Positions 9,117-18,155 of a DNA stretch of 32,695 nt are shown here, in pieces. Origin of the DNA: Nitrospirae bacterium RBG_13_39_12 (GTDB lineage: Bacteria; Nitrospirota; Thermodesulfovibrionia; Thermodesulfovibrionales; SM23-35); the NCBI GenBank assembly GCA_001805125.1, contig MHEF01000103.1, forward strand, positions 7,156 to 39,850. Direction: 5' to 3'. How positions within the stretch are numbered: the first letter of the stretch is position 1; every line of letters begins with the position of its first letter. The notes beneath the pieces were generated by a model. The model did not search any database, was not told the origin of the DNA, and saw only the letters and a program-made list of their open reading frames with translations. The translations under genes and the position numbers were made by a program.

Positions 9117-11912
9117 TCAATTGTATCTATTTCCAACTAATGACTCGATAAAATAATTTCTTAGATATTTCCCTGTATAAGAATCTTTTGACTTGATTAT
9201 ATCTTCCGGTGTACCCTCAAAAACAATTTTTCCTCCACTGTCTCCACCTTCGGGGCCCAAATCGATAATCCAGTCTGATGCCTTAATAACATCAAGGTTA
9301 TGTTCGATTATAAGTACTGTATTTCCTGAAGCAACCAATCTTTGTAGTATATCCAACAATGCCTTGACATCACTGAAATGTAACCCAACTGTTGGTTCAT
9401 CGAGGATATACAAAAAACCTTTTTTAATCTCTTTCCTTCTTTCTTTATTAAAAACCGATGAAGGAGTATTAATCATCTCATCACATATCTTGAGCCTCTG
9501 TGCCTCACCGCCTGAAAGTGTTGTTGCAGGTTGACCGAGCCGAAGATAGCCAAGTCCTATCTCTTTCATGAGTAATAACTTATTTTTAATCTTGGTGATA
9601 TCCGGAAATAAATCGATGGCTTCATCCACTGTCGTATTCAGAATTTCATTTATATTCTTGCCTCGACATGTAACCCGCAGTGCCTCTTGTCTGTATCTTT
9701 TTCCACCACATACCTCGCATTTTATGTAAAGGTCTTCAAAAAAGTACATTTCCATCCGCTGGTATCCCGCACCCTTGCAGGTCTCACATCTGCCACCTGA
9801 TACATTAAAGGAAAAAAACCCCGGATTATACCCGTATGCTTTTGCTTCAGACTGCTCTGAGAAGAGTTTTCTTATAACATCGAATATTTTTAAATATGTA
9901 ACAGGGTTTGAACGCGGACTTCGTCCTATCGGTGTCTGGTCAATAAGCTTAACACCCTGTAAATATTGGCTTCCGCTAATCTTCTTATACGGCAGGGGAA
10001 AGACATGTTCTGACTTGTACTCTCTGGCTAACGCTCTATAAAGGGTTTCTACAACAAGACTGCTTTTCCCCGAACCTGATACACCGGTAACAGTTATCAT
10101 TGTTTGCAGAGGAATTTCAAAATCAACATATTTCAGGTTATTACCTGAAGCACCATAAAGCGAAAGCTTTTTGTCTGAGCTTCTTCTTCTTTCAAAAGGT
10201 GCCTCTATTTTATTAATCCTGTTTAAATAACGCGCTGTAAGAGTATCAGTTTGCAAGAATTCATCTTTATTCCCTGAGAAAACAATCTCTCCCCCTTTAT
10301 GACCACCTCCGGGCCCCATTTCAACTATCCAGTCAGCAGATTCTATAATCCCCCTGTCATGCTCGACAACAATTACAGTGTTGCCAAGTTTTGAAAGCTC
10401 TGACATAATGTCTGCAATTACTTTTGTGTCCTTTGCATGAAGCCCCACAGTTGGTTCATCTAATACATAAAGTGTACCTGTGAGGAAAGAGGCAAGCTGA
10501 TTGGAAAGATTTACTCTTTGATATTCTCCACCTGAAAGTGTTCTCCCATCACGGCTTAAACTGAGATAATTAAGACCTACTCTTTTCAGGAAGCCGAGTT
10601 TGAAGTCTATCTGTCTTAAAAGCTCTTTCGTCATATCTCTTTGAAATAAAGAAATATCCATATTTTCGAAAAACTTGATTATTTCTGATAATGGTATTCT
10701 GCAGAGCTCTGCGATATCAAGACCTGAAAGTTTATAGGCAAGAGACTCTTTTTTCAATCTCTTGCCACTACACTGAGAACATGTAACAGGCCTCCTATAT
10801 CTGCTAATGAAAACTCTTATGTGGAGTTTATATCTCCTGCTTTCCATCTCATTAAAGAAGTCATTAATTCCATAAAAACTGCTGCATCCTTCAAAAAGCA
10901 AGGCTTTCTGATTTTCAGTTAATTCATAATATGGCATATTTGTATCAATGCCTTCCTTGTCAGCGTTTTTAATAAGCTGTTTTCTCCACCATCTATACGC
11001 AGGTTTATTCCAAGGATCAATGGCACCTTTCGATAAGGAAAGGCTTTTGTCAGGAAGAATCAAATCCTCATCATATTTAAGAATATTGCCAAAACCTTTA
11101 CAATATTCGCATGCACCAACCGGATGATTAAAAGAAAAAAGAAGAGGATAAGGCTTAGGTAGTTCTATATTGCATTTTTCACAAGTATTATCCGAAGAAA
11201 AAACACAAACTTTAAACTGCGGGGTCTGCGAAGTTCCTACAATTATAACTTTCATTTTACCCTCTCCCTCTTTCCATGCCATTTCGATAGAATCAGACAG
11301 TCGTGGTTCGTCTTTAATAACAAGTCTGTCAAGGACTATATCCATTAAGGGTTGATTAGTAACTAATGACGAGAAATCTACTACTTCATTGTCAATCCAT
11401 GCCCTGTAGAATCCCCGTTTTTTTAGTTCATCTATTTGGTCTCTGGTCTCAAAAACTATAATCGCCTTTTCACCGCGGTATTTCTCAATAAGCTCAGAAA
11501 TAACATGCGATGGATCCCATATTTTTATCTCTTCACCACATAGCGGGCAAAAAGGTTTGGAGATTTTAGAGTAAAGCAGTCTTAAAAGGTCATAGAGTTC
11601 AGTCAAAGTCCCGACTGTTGAGCGTGAACCGCGAACAGGATTTCTCTGTTCAAGGGCTATGGCTGGTCTTATATTATGAATAGCGTCAACATCAGGTCTA
11701 TCGAGTTTTTCCAGGAAAAGTCTTGCATATGTTGAAAGAGACTCAATAAATCTCCATTGGCCTTCAGCAAAAACTGTGTCAAAGGCAAGAGATGATTTTC
11801 CTGAACCTGACACACCTGTTATTGTTATAACTTTATTATGTGGCAGTTTGAGGTTAATATTTTTGAGGTTGTTCTGCCGGGCCCCCTCAATTATGAGTTC
11901 CTTGTAGGACAT
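9117..11912 (-). CDS. uvrA: UvrA-like excinuclease ABC subunit A (divergent)
   Basis: Two ABC ATPase halves (GVSGSGKSSLAFDT; GVSGSGKSSLVVET), zinc motifs CEYCKGFG and CETCKGAG, LGQPATTLSGGEAQRLK. Confidence 0.9.
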   Translation of the reverse strand: MSYKELIIEGARQNNLKNINLKLPHNKVITITGVSGSGKSSLAFDTVFAEGQWRFIESLSTYARLFLEKLDRPDVDAIHNIRPAIALEQRNPVRGSRSTVGTLTELYDLLRLLYSKISKPFCPLCGEEIKIWDPSHVISELIEKYRGEKAIIVFETRDQIDELKKRGFYRAWIDNEVVDFSSLVTNQPLMDIVLDRLVIKDEPRLSDSIEMAWKEGEGKMKVIIVGTSQTPQFKVCVFSSDNTCEKCNIELPKPYPLLFSFNHPVGACEYCKGFGNILKYDEDLILPDKSLSLSKGAIDPWNKPAYRWWRKQLIKNADKEGIDTNMPYYELTENQKALLFEGCSSFYGINDFFNEMESRRYKLHIRVFISRYRRPVTCSQCSGKRLKKESLAYKLSGLDIAELCRIPLSEIIKFFENMDISLFQRDMTKELLRQIDFKLGFLKRVGLNYLSLSRDGRTLSGGEYQRVNLSNQLASFLTGTLYVLDEPTVGLHAKDTKVIADIMSELSKLGNTVIVVEHDRGIIESADWIVEMGPGGGHKGGEIVFSGNKDEFLQTDTLTARYLNRINKIEAPFERRRSSDKKLSLYGASGNNLKYVDFEIPLQTMITVTGVSGSGKSSLVVETLYRALAREYKSEHVFPLPYKKISGSQYLQGVKLIDQTPIGRSPRSNPVTYLKIFDVIRKLFSEQSEAKAYGYNPGFFSFNVSGGRCETCKGAGYQRMEMYFFEDLYIKCEVCGGKRYRQEALRVTCRGKNINEILNTTVDEAIDLFPDITKIKNKLLLMKEIGLGYLRLGQPATTLSGGEAQRLKICDEMINTPSSVFNKERRKEIKKGFLYILDEPTVGLHFSDVKALLDILQRLVASGNTVLIIEHNLDVIKASDWIIDLGPEGGDSGGKIVFEGTPEDIIKSKDSYTGKYLRNYFIESLVGNRYN

Positions 11913-12092
11913 CTTAATATTTTAACACATAATATTTTTATATAAAGGTAGATTAAAGTTAAAAAATCTGTAGAATCTGTCTTGAAAATACTGCTAAACT
12001 TACATATGGAATTTTTATCTATGCCTTATTTTCAGGTTAACAGCTTTAATTTCTGTATTTTACATTTACCCAAATAATGCAATTGAATAATG

Positions 12093-12110
12093 TCCCGATA
12101 TGCATCGGGA
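12093..12110. repeat. Intergenic hairpin TCCCGAT-atgc-ATCGGGA
   Basis: Perfect 7-bp inverted repeat with arms similar to the hairpin at 801-821. Confidence 0.55.
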
Positions 12111-12209
12111 TCGATACCTTAGTGTACCTTTAACTAATGGTATAGGGAATATTTTTATCAATGGAACAAATAAAGATAATCTCAATAAATTCATCGAGTT
12201 AAATAAATT

Positions 12210-12253
12210 TTTGTCCGCCTCAGCGGATTCACCGAGGAGAAAGCAATGTCTGC
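12210..12253 (+). repeat. Structured leader-like module, copy B (hairpin TCCGC-ctca-GCGGA, then TTCACCGAGGAGAAAGCAATGTCTGC)
   Basis: By-eye alignment with 1617-1663. Confidence 0.5.
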
Positions 12254-12419
12254 ACTTTTCGGGTTTATAATACTTGATAAAAATATCAAGAAGTACAATA
12301 CAATATATAATGTATATTTTTGAAAAGAGTATAATGGCTGTATTAATAATTACATTGCCGCTATCTAAAGATATATCGAGGGTACCTTTGTCAATAACTT
12401 GCAGACATAAGAGATTTAA

Positions 12420-13184
12420 ATGATTTCAAATAAAAAACTTATCGTTATAATGCCTGCCTATAATGCTGAGAAGACACTTCGTCAGACCTACGACGAATTA
12501 CCCCATGAATATATAGACGACATTATACTTGTTGATGATGCCTCAATCGACCGTACCACAAATATAGCCCAAAAATTAGGCATTAAGACAATAATCCATG
12601 ACAAAAATTTGGGATACGGAGCAAATCAAAAAACCTGTTACCGTGAAGCCCTGAGACACTGTGCAGATATTGTTGTTATGCTCCATCCTGACTATCAGTA
12701 CTCTCCGCGTCTTTTAACCGCCATGGCTTCCATGATTGTATCCAGCCATTATGATATTGTATTGGGCTCAAGGATACTTGGAGGCGATGCTCTCAAGGGC
12801 GGGATGCCCATATACAAATACATTGCAAACAGATTGCTAACGTTCATTGAAAATCTGGCACTCGGCATAAAAGTTTCTGAATACCATACGGGTTACCGTG
12901 CTTTCAAGCGTGAAGTTCTGGAAACATTACCTCTTGAAGAAAATTCTGATGATTTTATATTTGACAACGAGATTCTTGCACAGGCAGTCTATTTCGGATT
13001 CAAGATAGGTGAAATAAGCTGTCCAACCAGATATTTCAAAGACGCTTCTTCAATAAATTTTGCAAGGAGTATAAAATACGGTCTGGGCGTTATTTCAACC
13101 ACAATACGTTTTATACTGAACAAGTTCCGCTTAATAAACTCGCCTATATTCAATAAAGAGGGGCGTAAAATAACTCAAAAATAA
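12420..13184 (+). CDS. Glycosyltransferase family 2 (polyprenyl-phosphate-sugar synthase-like)
   Basis: [20 protein letters not shown]...[12 protein letters not shown]...[16 protein letters not shown]...[10 protein letters not shown], the GT2 motifs. Confidence 0.9.
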   Translation: MISNKKLIVIMPAYNAEKTLRQTYDELPHEYIDDIILVDDASIDRTTNIAQKLGIKTIIHDKNLGYGANQKTCYREALRHCADIVVMLHPDYQYSPRLLTAMASMIVSSHYDIVLGSRILGGDALKGGMPIYKYIANRLLTFIENLALGIKVSEYHTGYRAFKREVLETLPLEENSDDFIFDNEILAQAVYFGFKIGEISCPTRYFKDASSINFARSIKYGLGVISTTIRFILNKFRLINSPIFNKEGRKITQK

Positions 13185-13220
13185 ACCGCCATTAGAAAAT
13201 AATACTTAAAGTTTCTGTTT

Positions 13221-13655
13221 TTAGAACACTCTCATTATATTATTGCAGTTGATGTCCATGCTTTCACCGGATACACGTGTACCTGTTCTACCTGTAGCTG
13301 TTGCAGTAAAGCACGAGGCAGTACCAGTTGTAGTAATGGAATAATCGTAAGCCAATGAGTCCCCTGGTCTGAACCCTCTGAGAAAAAAATCTCCTGATGC
13401 ATTTGATTGTATTTGGGCAACGCCATTCCTGGTAGCATCTGCACATGCAGCAGGCGAGCCTGTCATATAATAACATCCATGTTCTGCAAAATATTGTTCC
13501 TCTAATAGCCTTAAATTTTGAAGATTTGATTGTGCCTCCGCCCTTGTAGCATTCCTTTGCTGGCCAATATATGCAGGAACCGCTATAACAGCCAAGATGC
13601 CGATTATTCCTATAACGACTAAAAGTTCAATTAGAGTAATCCCTTTTTTATTCAT
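13221..13655 (-). CDS. Type IV pilin (PilA/PilE-like)
   Basis: MNKKGITLIELLVVIGIIGILAVIAVPAYIGQQRNATRAEAQSNL, class III signal peptide with Glu5; AAGGAGG upstream. Confidence 0.92.
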   Translation of the reverse strand: MNKKGITLIELLVVIGIIGILAVIAVPAYIGQQRNATRAEAQSNLQNLRLLEEQYFAEHGCYYMTGSPAACADATRNGVAQIQSNASGDFFLRGFRPGDSLAYDYSITTTGTASCFTATATGRTGTRVSGESMDINCNNIMRVF

Positions 13656-13677
13656 AGAATCCTCCTTCTTTGAGTAT

Positions 13678-13863
13678 TCAAATCTTCTCTTTATTAAATC
13701 CTATCATTTTATCAACAATAAAACCAGGTCTGTTTCTGGATTCATCAAAGTTCCTCCAGAGGTATTCACCCAAAATCCCGAGCATTAACAATTGGACACC
13801 GGAAACTATAAGCACAACAACCATTAAAGAAGCCCGGCCCTGAATATGAATTTTCTTTTTTTC
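13678..13863 (-). pseudogene. 3' remnant of a GT2 glycosyltransferase (C-terminal membrane segment only)
   Basis: Minus strand reads ...KIHIQGRASLMVVVLIVSGVQLLMLGILGEYLWRNFDESRNRPGFIVDKMIGFNKEKI*. It aligns with the C-terminus of the intact GT2 at 16445-17422 (IPGWASTLLPILALGGLQLFFIGLIGEYIGRLYVEIKHRPLFVIREEF). No catalytic domain lies upstream. Confidence 0.8.
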
Positions 13864-14865
13864 TCATGCTAAGGTATGTTTTATAGGAAAGCAGTTTTGA
13901 AATCCCGGGCCATACCTTTTAAAAAAATCCCTGTACCAATTGATCGTTCTTGAAAGCCCTTCATCGAGACTGATCTTTGAAGACCATCCAAGAAGCTTTT
14001 TCACCTTTTCATTGCTACAGAAAAAATGTTTGGTCTCACCAGGTCTTTTTGGTAAAGCGCCAACAAGTAAGCGTATAGGATCTCCCATTATATGCACAAT
14101 CTTTTCTGCTACCGCTTTTACACTGTATTCGATACCATTGCCAATATTAATAACTTCTCCAATCGCATTGCGAGAAATAGCAGCAAGGGTATATGCATTA
14201 ACCGTATCATCTATGTAGTTGAATTCCCTTGTTTGGTCTCCTTCTGTCATCGGGAAGTCTTTTCCCTCAAGACAGTGTTGAATAAGGGAAGGTATAAACA
14301 TATGAGTATCCTGACCGGGTCCATATACCAGAAATGGGCGGAGTGTTATTATTGGCAAGCCAATACTTTTTTGAAGCATCTGACAAAAATAGGTTGTTGC
14401 AACCTTACTTGCCGAATATGGAGAAACAGGTATTTCTCTTTGATTCTCATTAAATGGAACTAATCCATTACCGTATTCCTCTGAACTCCCTGTATTAATA
14501 AAACACTCCAAGTCTATCTTTTCTTCAATAACCCCACGTAAAATATTTAGTGTTCCTTTAATATTTATATCAATCATGGGCTCAATCAATTCCGGTATCC
14601 TATTTACATTAATTAGCGCGGCAAGGTGGAAAATTATTTGAGGTCTTGAATGTCTTATGCAAGAACATAACGATTGGTAATCCTTTAGATCCCCATACCA
14701 TAAAGTCAGTTCGTTGATAATATCTTGGATTCTGAATTGATTAGTATCTTTCTTAAGGAATACATGAACTTGTGCTCCTTCTCCAAGAAGTTTCCGGGTA
14801 AGATGAGAACCAATAAACCCATTAGCGCCGGTTACCAAGATCACTTTACCTTTCAAGGATTTCAT
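13864..14865 (-). CDS. NAD-dependent epimerase/dehydratase (extended SDR; nucleotide-sugar enzyme)
   Basis: VILVTGANGFIGSHLTRKLL Rossmann motif, YSASK active site, RPFLVYGPGQ. Internal ATG (MKSLKGK) preferred over 14877. Confidence 0.9.
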   Translation of the reverse strand: MKSLKGKVILVTGANGFIGSHLTRKLLGEGAQVHVFLKKDTNQFRIQDIINELTLWYGDLKDYQSLCSCIRHSRPQIIFHLAALINVNRIPELIEPMIDINIKGTLNILRGVIEEKIDLECFINTGSSEEYGNGLVPFNENQREIPVSPYSASKVATTYFCQMLQKSIGLPIITLRPFLVYGPGQDTHMFIPSLIQHCLEGKDFPMTEGDQTREFNYIDDTVNAYTLAAISRNAIGEVINIGNGIEYSVKAVAEKIVHIMGDPIRLLVGALPKRPGETKHFFCSNEKVKKLLGWSSKISLDEGLSRTINWYRDFFKRYGPGFQNCFPIKHTLA

Positions 14866-15662
14866 TTCTCGTTCCATATCTTCCAGGGGACATTCCCTCT
14901 TTCCCAGTATTCATTAAGCAGGTTCATGTCACGAAGCGTATCCATGCACTGCCAGAACCCGGTGTGCTTACAGACCATGAGTTCTCCATCTTTTGCCAGC
15001 TTTTCTAATGGCTCTCTCTCCAATATGCATTGGTCATCTTCTGATAGGTAACTGAACACCCCTTTATTGAATACGAAAAATCCACCATTAATCATGCTAC
15101 TTCCTGCTTGTGGTTTCTCACCAAACTCAATAACTCGGTCACCCTCGGTAATCAACTCGCCAAATCTTGATGGTGGTCTCACACCAGTAACTGTAGCCAA
15201 TTTCCCATGGGACAAATGGAAATCCATAAGTCCTTTGATATCAATATTAGCAACACCGTCTCCGTATGTAAGAAGAAATCTGTCATTATCTATATATTTT
15301 TCGACCTTTTTTATCCTTGCCCCTGTCATTGCCTTGAGCCCTGTATCTGCCAAGGTAACTTCCCAGTTATCCTCGCTATGTAAATTATGGATATGAATGT
15401 TTTCATGCTTACCTAGATTGATCGTAAAATCACTGTTTCTGGCTCTATAATTTAGAAAATATTCTTTAATTATTTCACCTTTATATCCGAGACAGATAAT
15501 AAAACGTTTATATCCATAAAAAGAGTATATCTTCATAATATGCCATAAGATAGGTCTAGTCCCTATTGGTACCATTGGCTTTGGGATAAACTCAGTTTGT
15601 TCCCTAAGCCTTGTCCCAAAACCACCTGCTAAAATGACAACGGGAATGTTTTTTGTTTTCAT
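14862..15662 (-). CDS. rfbF: Glucose-1-phosphate cytidylyltransferase-like nucleotidyltransferase
   Basis: VVILAGGFGTRLREQTEFIPKPMVPIGTRPILWHIMKIYSFYGYKRFIICLGYKG, RfbF signature; ATG at 15662 preferred. Confidence 0.9.
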   Translation of the reverse strand: MKTKNIPVVILAGGFGTRLREQTEFIPKPMVPIGTRPILWHIMKIYSFYGYKRFIICLGYKGEIIKEYFLNYRARNSDFTINLGKHENIHIHNLHSEDNWEVTLADTGLKAMTGARIKKVEKYIDNDRFLLTYGDGVANIDIKGLMDFHLSHGKLATVTGVRPPSRFGELITEGDRVIEFGEKPQAGSSMINGGFFVFNKGVFSYLSEDDQCILEREPLEKLAKDGELMVCKHTGFWQCMDTLRDMNLLNEYWERGNVPWKIWNEK

Positions 15663-15779
15663 AGCTATATTTTTATGTTGAATTTCTTTATACAAAATAT
15701 TTACGGAAATATTTCTATAAAATATCAGGCACTGTTAGTCCAGAAAATAATGCGTTTATTACATTTAATAGGTCGTTCA

Positions 15780-16319
15780 TTAGTCTGCATATAAGTCCTT
15801 GGAGTAAATGGCCTGTCCACTCGAATCCTGTGCAAAGAGTCTAATAAAACCACCACCTGCAGCATTGCTGCAGGTTATTTTTCCAGGAACTGGGGCACCA
15901 AATTGCCACAAGTAACCAGGAGTGGTTCCCCAGGGAGACATCTCTCTCTGAGCAGTCTGTTTTGTATTTACATATTGACTGCACAATCCATTATTCAAAA
16001 ATAAAAGTTGACCGAGTGCTGAATTATTCATATCGAAATCCGACTGAATTACTCCATCCCCATCAGTATCAACTTCATAAAGCTGTCCTTGAACTCCAGT
16101 GCCATCAGCACGCCCTTTTAAAGCTGAGTGGAGCCACGCCTGTAATTCTGACTCTGAGGCAGAAGCAGCCCTTAATACCGCCCCTTTCCTTGCCCTGTTT
16201 TGTATACCTAAAAAACCGGGGATCGCTATTGCAGCCAGGATAGTAATAATTGCAATAACAACAAGCAGTTCAATCAAAGCAAAACCCTTACCTCGCTGGC
16301 GATTCATTAGCCTCGACAT
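15780..16319 (-). CDS. Type IV pilin-like protein, paralog of 23061-23612
   Basis: KGFALIELLVVIAIITILAAIAIPGFLGIQNRARKGAVLRAAS; SD gaggaggaaaag. C-terminal half shares ALKGRA.GTG.QGQLYEVDT.GDGVIQS..DMNNS.LG with the other pilin. Confidence 0.9.
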   Translation of the reverse strand: MSRLMNRQRGKGFALIELLVVIAIITILAAIAIPGFLGIQNRARKGAVLRAASASESELQAWLHSALKGRADGTGVQGQLYEVDTDGDGVIQSDFDMNNSALGQLLFLNNGLCSQYVNTKQTAQREMSPWGTTPGYLWQFGAPVPGKITCSNAAGGGFIRLFAQDSSGQAIYSKDLYAD

Positions 16320-16444
16320 CTTTTCCTCCTCTCTTTAGAAAAAAGATGGCATTGTTCCCACCGCTAGCTTTCATCTATAACAAGTAACAGCGAATTTTGC
16401 TGAGAATCTTTGTTTTTTGCAACGCCATTCATTTCTAAATATTT

Positions 16445-17422
16445 TCAATTCTCTGGTAAACCGGTATCTTTTCTCTCATGGTTAAATTCTTCTCTAATGA
16501 CAAACAAAGGCCTATGTTTTATCTCTACATAAAGTCGACCTATATATTCGCCTATTAACCCTATAAAGAAGAGTTGCAAACCGCCAAGAGCCAGAATAGG
16601 GAGCAATGTAGAAGCCCAACCCGGTATGAATTTATCAGTAAAGATTTTAATATATAAAACCCATAACGCTCCTGAAAGAGACAACATGGATATAAATATA
16701 CCAATAATAGAGGTTAATCTTAAAGGGAAATAAGTGAATGAAACAATCCCGTCAATGCTTAGAGAAAATAAAGAGCTAATATTAAATTTTGATTGTCCAG
16801 CCTTTCTGTTTTCACGTTTATAAAACACGGTAGCATATCGGGACTCAAGTTGTAAAACCATAGCCCGAATAAGACGGTTCCTCTCAGGAAGAGCGTTAAA
16901 CTCTCGTAATAATTGTTTTGACATAAGCCTAAAGTCTCCGTGATTGAATACGATATTAACACCCATCAATTTCATCAGTCTATAATAATTCTCAGAAAAG
17001 AATCTTTTTATGAATGAATCTGAAGATCGGTCCTCACGAACACCTAGAACCAGATCATATCCCTGTTCAAACCAAGTTATCATTTCTTCAATCTTCTCCG
17101 GTGGATCCTGAAGATCTGCATCTATGGTTACAACTGCATCCCCTTTAGAATGAAATAAACCCGCAGAAATTGATCCCTGGAAACCAAAATTACGTCTCAA
17201 AGAAATTATTCTAGTATATGGGTCATAAACAAAGATGTTCCTTAAGACCTGTAAAGTATTATCTGTTGATCCATTATCTATATATATCAGTTCATAATTT
17301 GAAATCTTTCTGGAGGAAAGTAAATTTTTAAGTACATTAGTTATTCTATCGTGAGTTGCTCTTAAAACCTCTTCCTCGTTGTGGCATGGAATAACTATAG
17401 ATAATAAGTCAATCTTTCTCAT
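16445..17422 (-). CDS. GT2 glycosyltransferase with C-terminal TM segments (undecaprenyl-phosphate sugar transferase, GtrB/ArnC-like)
   Basis: LSIVIPCHNEEEVL...IDADLQDPPEKIEEMI...NFGFQGSISAGL and two C-terminal TM helices ending GEYIGRLYVEIKHRP. Confidence 0.92.
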   Translation of the reverse strand: MRKIDLLSIVIPCHNEEEVLRATHDRITNVLKNLLSSRKISNYELIYIDNGSTDNTLQVLRNIFVYDPYTRIISLRRNFGFQGSISAGLFHSKGDAVVTIDADLQDPPEKIEEMITWFEQGYDLVLGVREDRSSDSFIKRFFSENYYRLMKLMGVNIVFNHGDFRLMSKQLLREFNALPERNRLIRAMVLQLESRYATVFYKRENRKAGQSKFNISSLFSLSIDGIVSFTYFPLRLTSIIGIFISMLSLSGALWVLYIKIFTDKFIPGWASTLLPILALGGLQLFFIGLIGEYIGRLYVEIKHRPLFVIREEFNHERKDTGLPEN

Positions 17423-18155
17423 ATTTTTTCGCTATAGCAAAAACACTAATTCCTACTGCTAGATTTATACCTATTGATAGAATCATATTTTCGAATTTAA
17501 GTAAATATTCTAAAGCCTTGTTTAAAAATAAACCTACTTCGCGTAACTGATCCCCTGATTTCCTGCTTCCTTGCAAAAAAAACTTCTGAAAGAGTCTGAC
17601 CAAGCTTAGTGGAAAGAATAAACTGAAATTCCAGTACGAACTTCTCTCTATTATAAAACCACTTTCCGTTAAAACTCTGCACAGACCTGATTTGGAATAT
17701 CTCCTGTAGTGATGATTGATTTCATCATGCTCACTCCATAAAAATTTAAACGCAGGTACAAATATAAATAATTTACCGTTCGGCTTTAATATTCTGTACC
17801 ATTCGGAAAGAGCTTTGTATTCATCTTTAATATGCTCCAAAATATCAGAAGCAATAATAACATCAATTTTTTGATCTTTGAACCCTGTTTTTTCTGCATC
17901 AGCAACACGGACATTGTTGATTCCTTTTTGCCTGCAAATTTCAACTGCATTTTTATCAATTTCAACACCCTCAAGGTTTTTAAAACCTCTAGCCATTAAG
18001 AATCCTATCAATGCACCACCGGAACACCCAGCATCCAAAATATCAACATTTCTGTCATAATCTTTTATCAACCTAAATATCATATCCCTTCGCCCCTTAA
18101 ACAGCCAATAGTTTCCCTCTAATTCGTGATACTTCGAGGCATAAAAATGTTCCAT
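17409..18155 (-). CDS. Class I SAM-dependent methyltransferase
   Basis: ILDAGCSGGALIGFLMARGF (motif I), VIIASDILEHIKDEYKAL, LKPNGKLFIFVPAF. Confidence 0.88.
   Translation of the reverse strand: MEHFYASKYHELEGNYWLFKGRRDMIFRLIKDYDRNVDILDAGCSGGALIGFLMARGFKNLEGVEIDKNAVEICRQKGINNVRVADAEKTGFKDQKIDVIIASDILEHIKDEYKALSEWYRILKPNGKLFIFVPAFKFLWSEHDEINHHYRRYSKSGLCRVLTESGFIIERSSYWNFSLFFPLSLVRLFQKFFLQGSRKSGDQLREVGLFLNKALEYLLKFENMILSIGINLAVGISVFAIAKKYEKD

Noticed and set aside
13597-13788. 63-aa + strand ORF
   Set aside because: Antisense to the pilin N-terminus and the GT2 remnant; no independent support.
14092-14463. 123-aa + strand ORF antisense to the SDR epimerase (and similar at 13940-14218, 14725-15051, 15067-15396)
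   Set aside because: Shadow ORFs of well-supported minus-strand genes.
16320-16444. Sigma-54 promoter upstream of the 15780-16319 pilin (minus-strand aatggcgttgcaaa, tgggaacaatgcc)
   Set aside because: Spacing between GG and GC elements is wrong for -24/-12 in both candidates.
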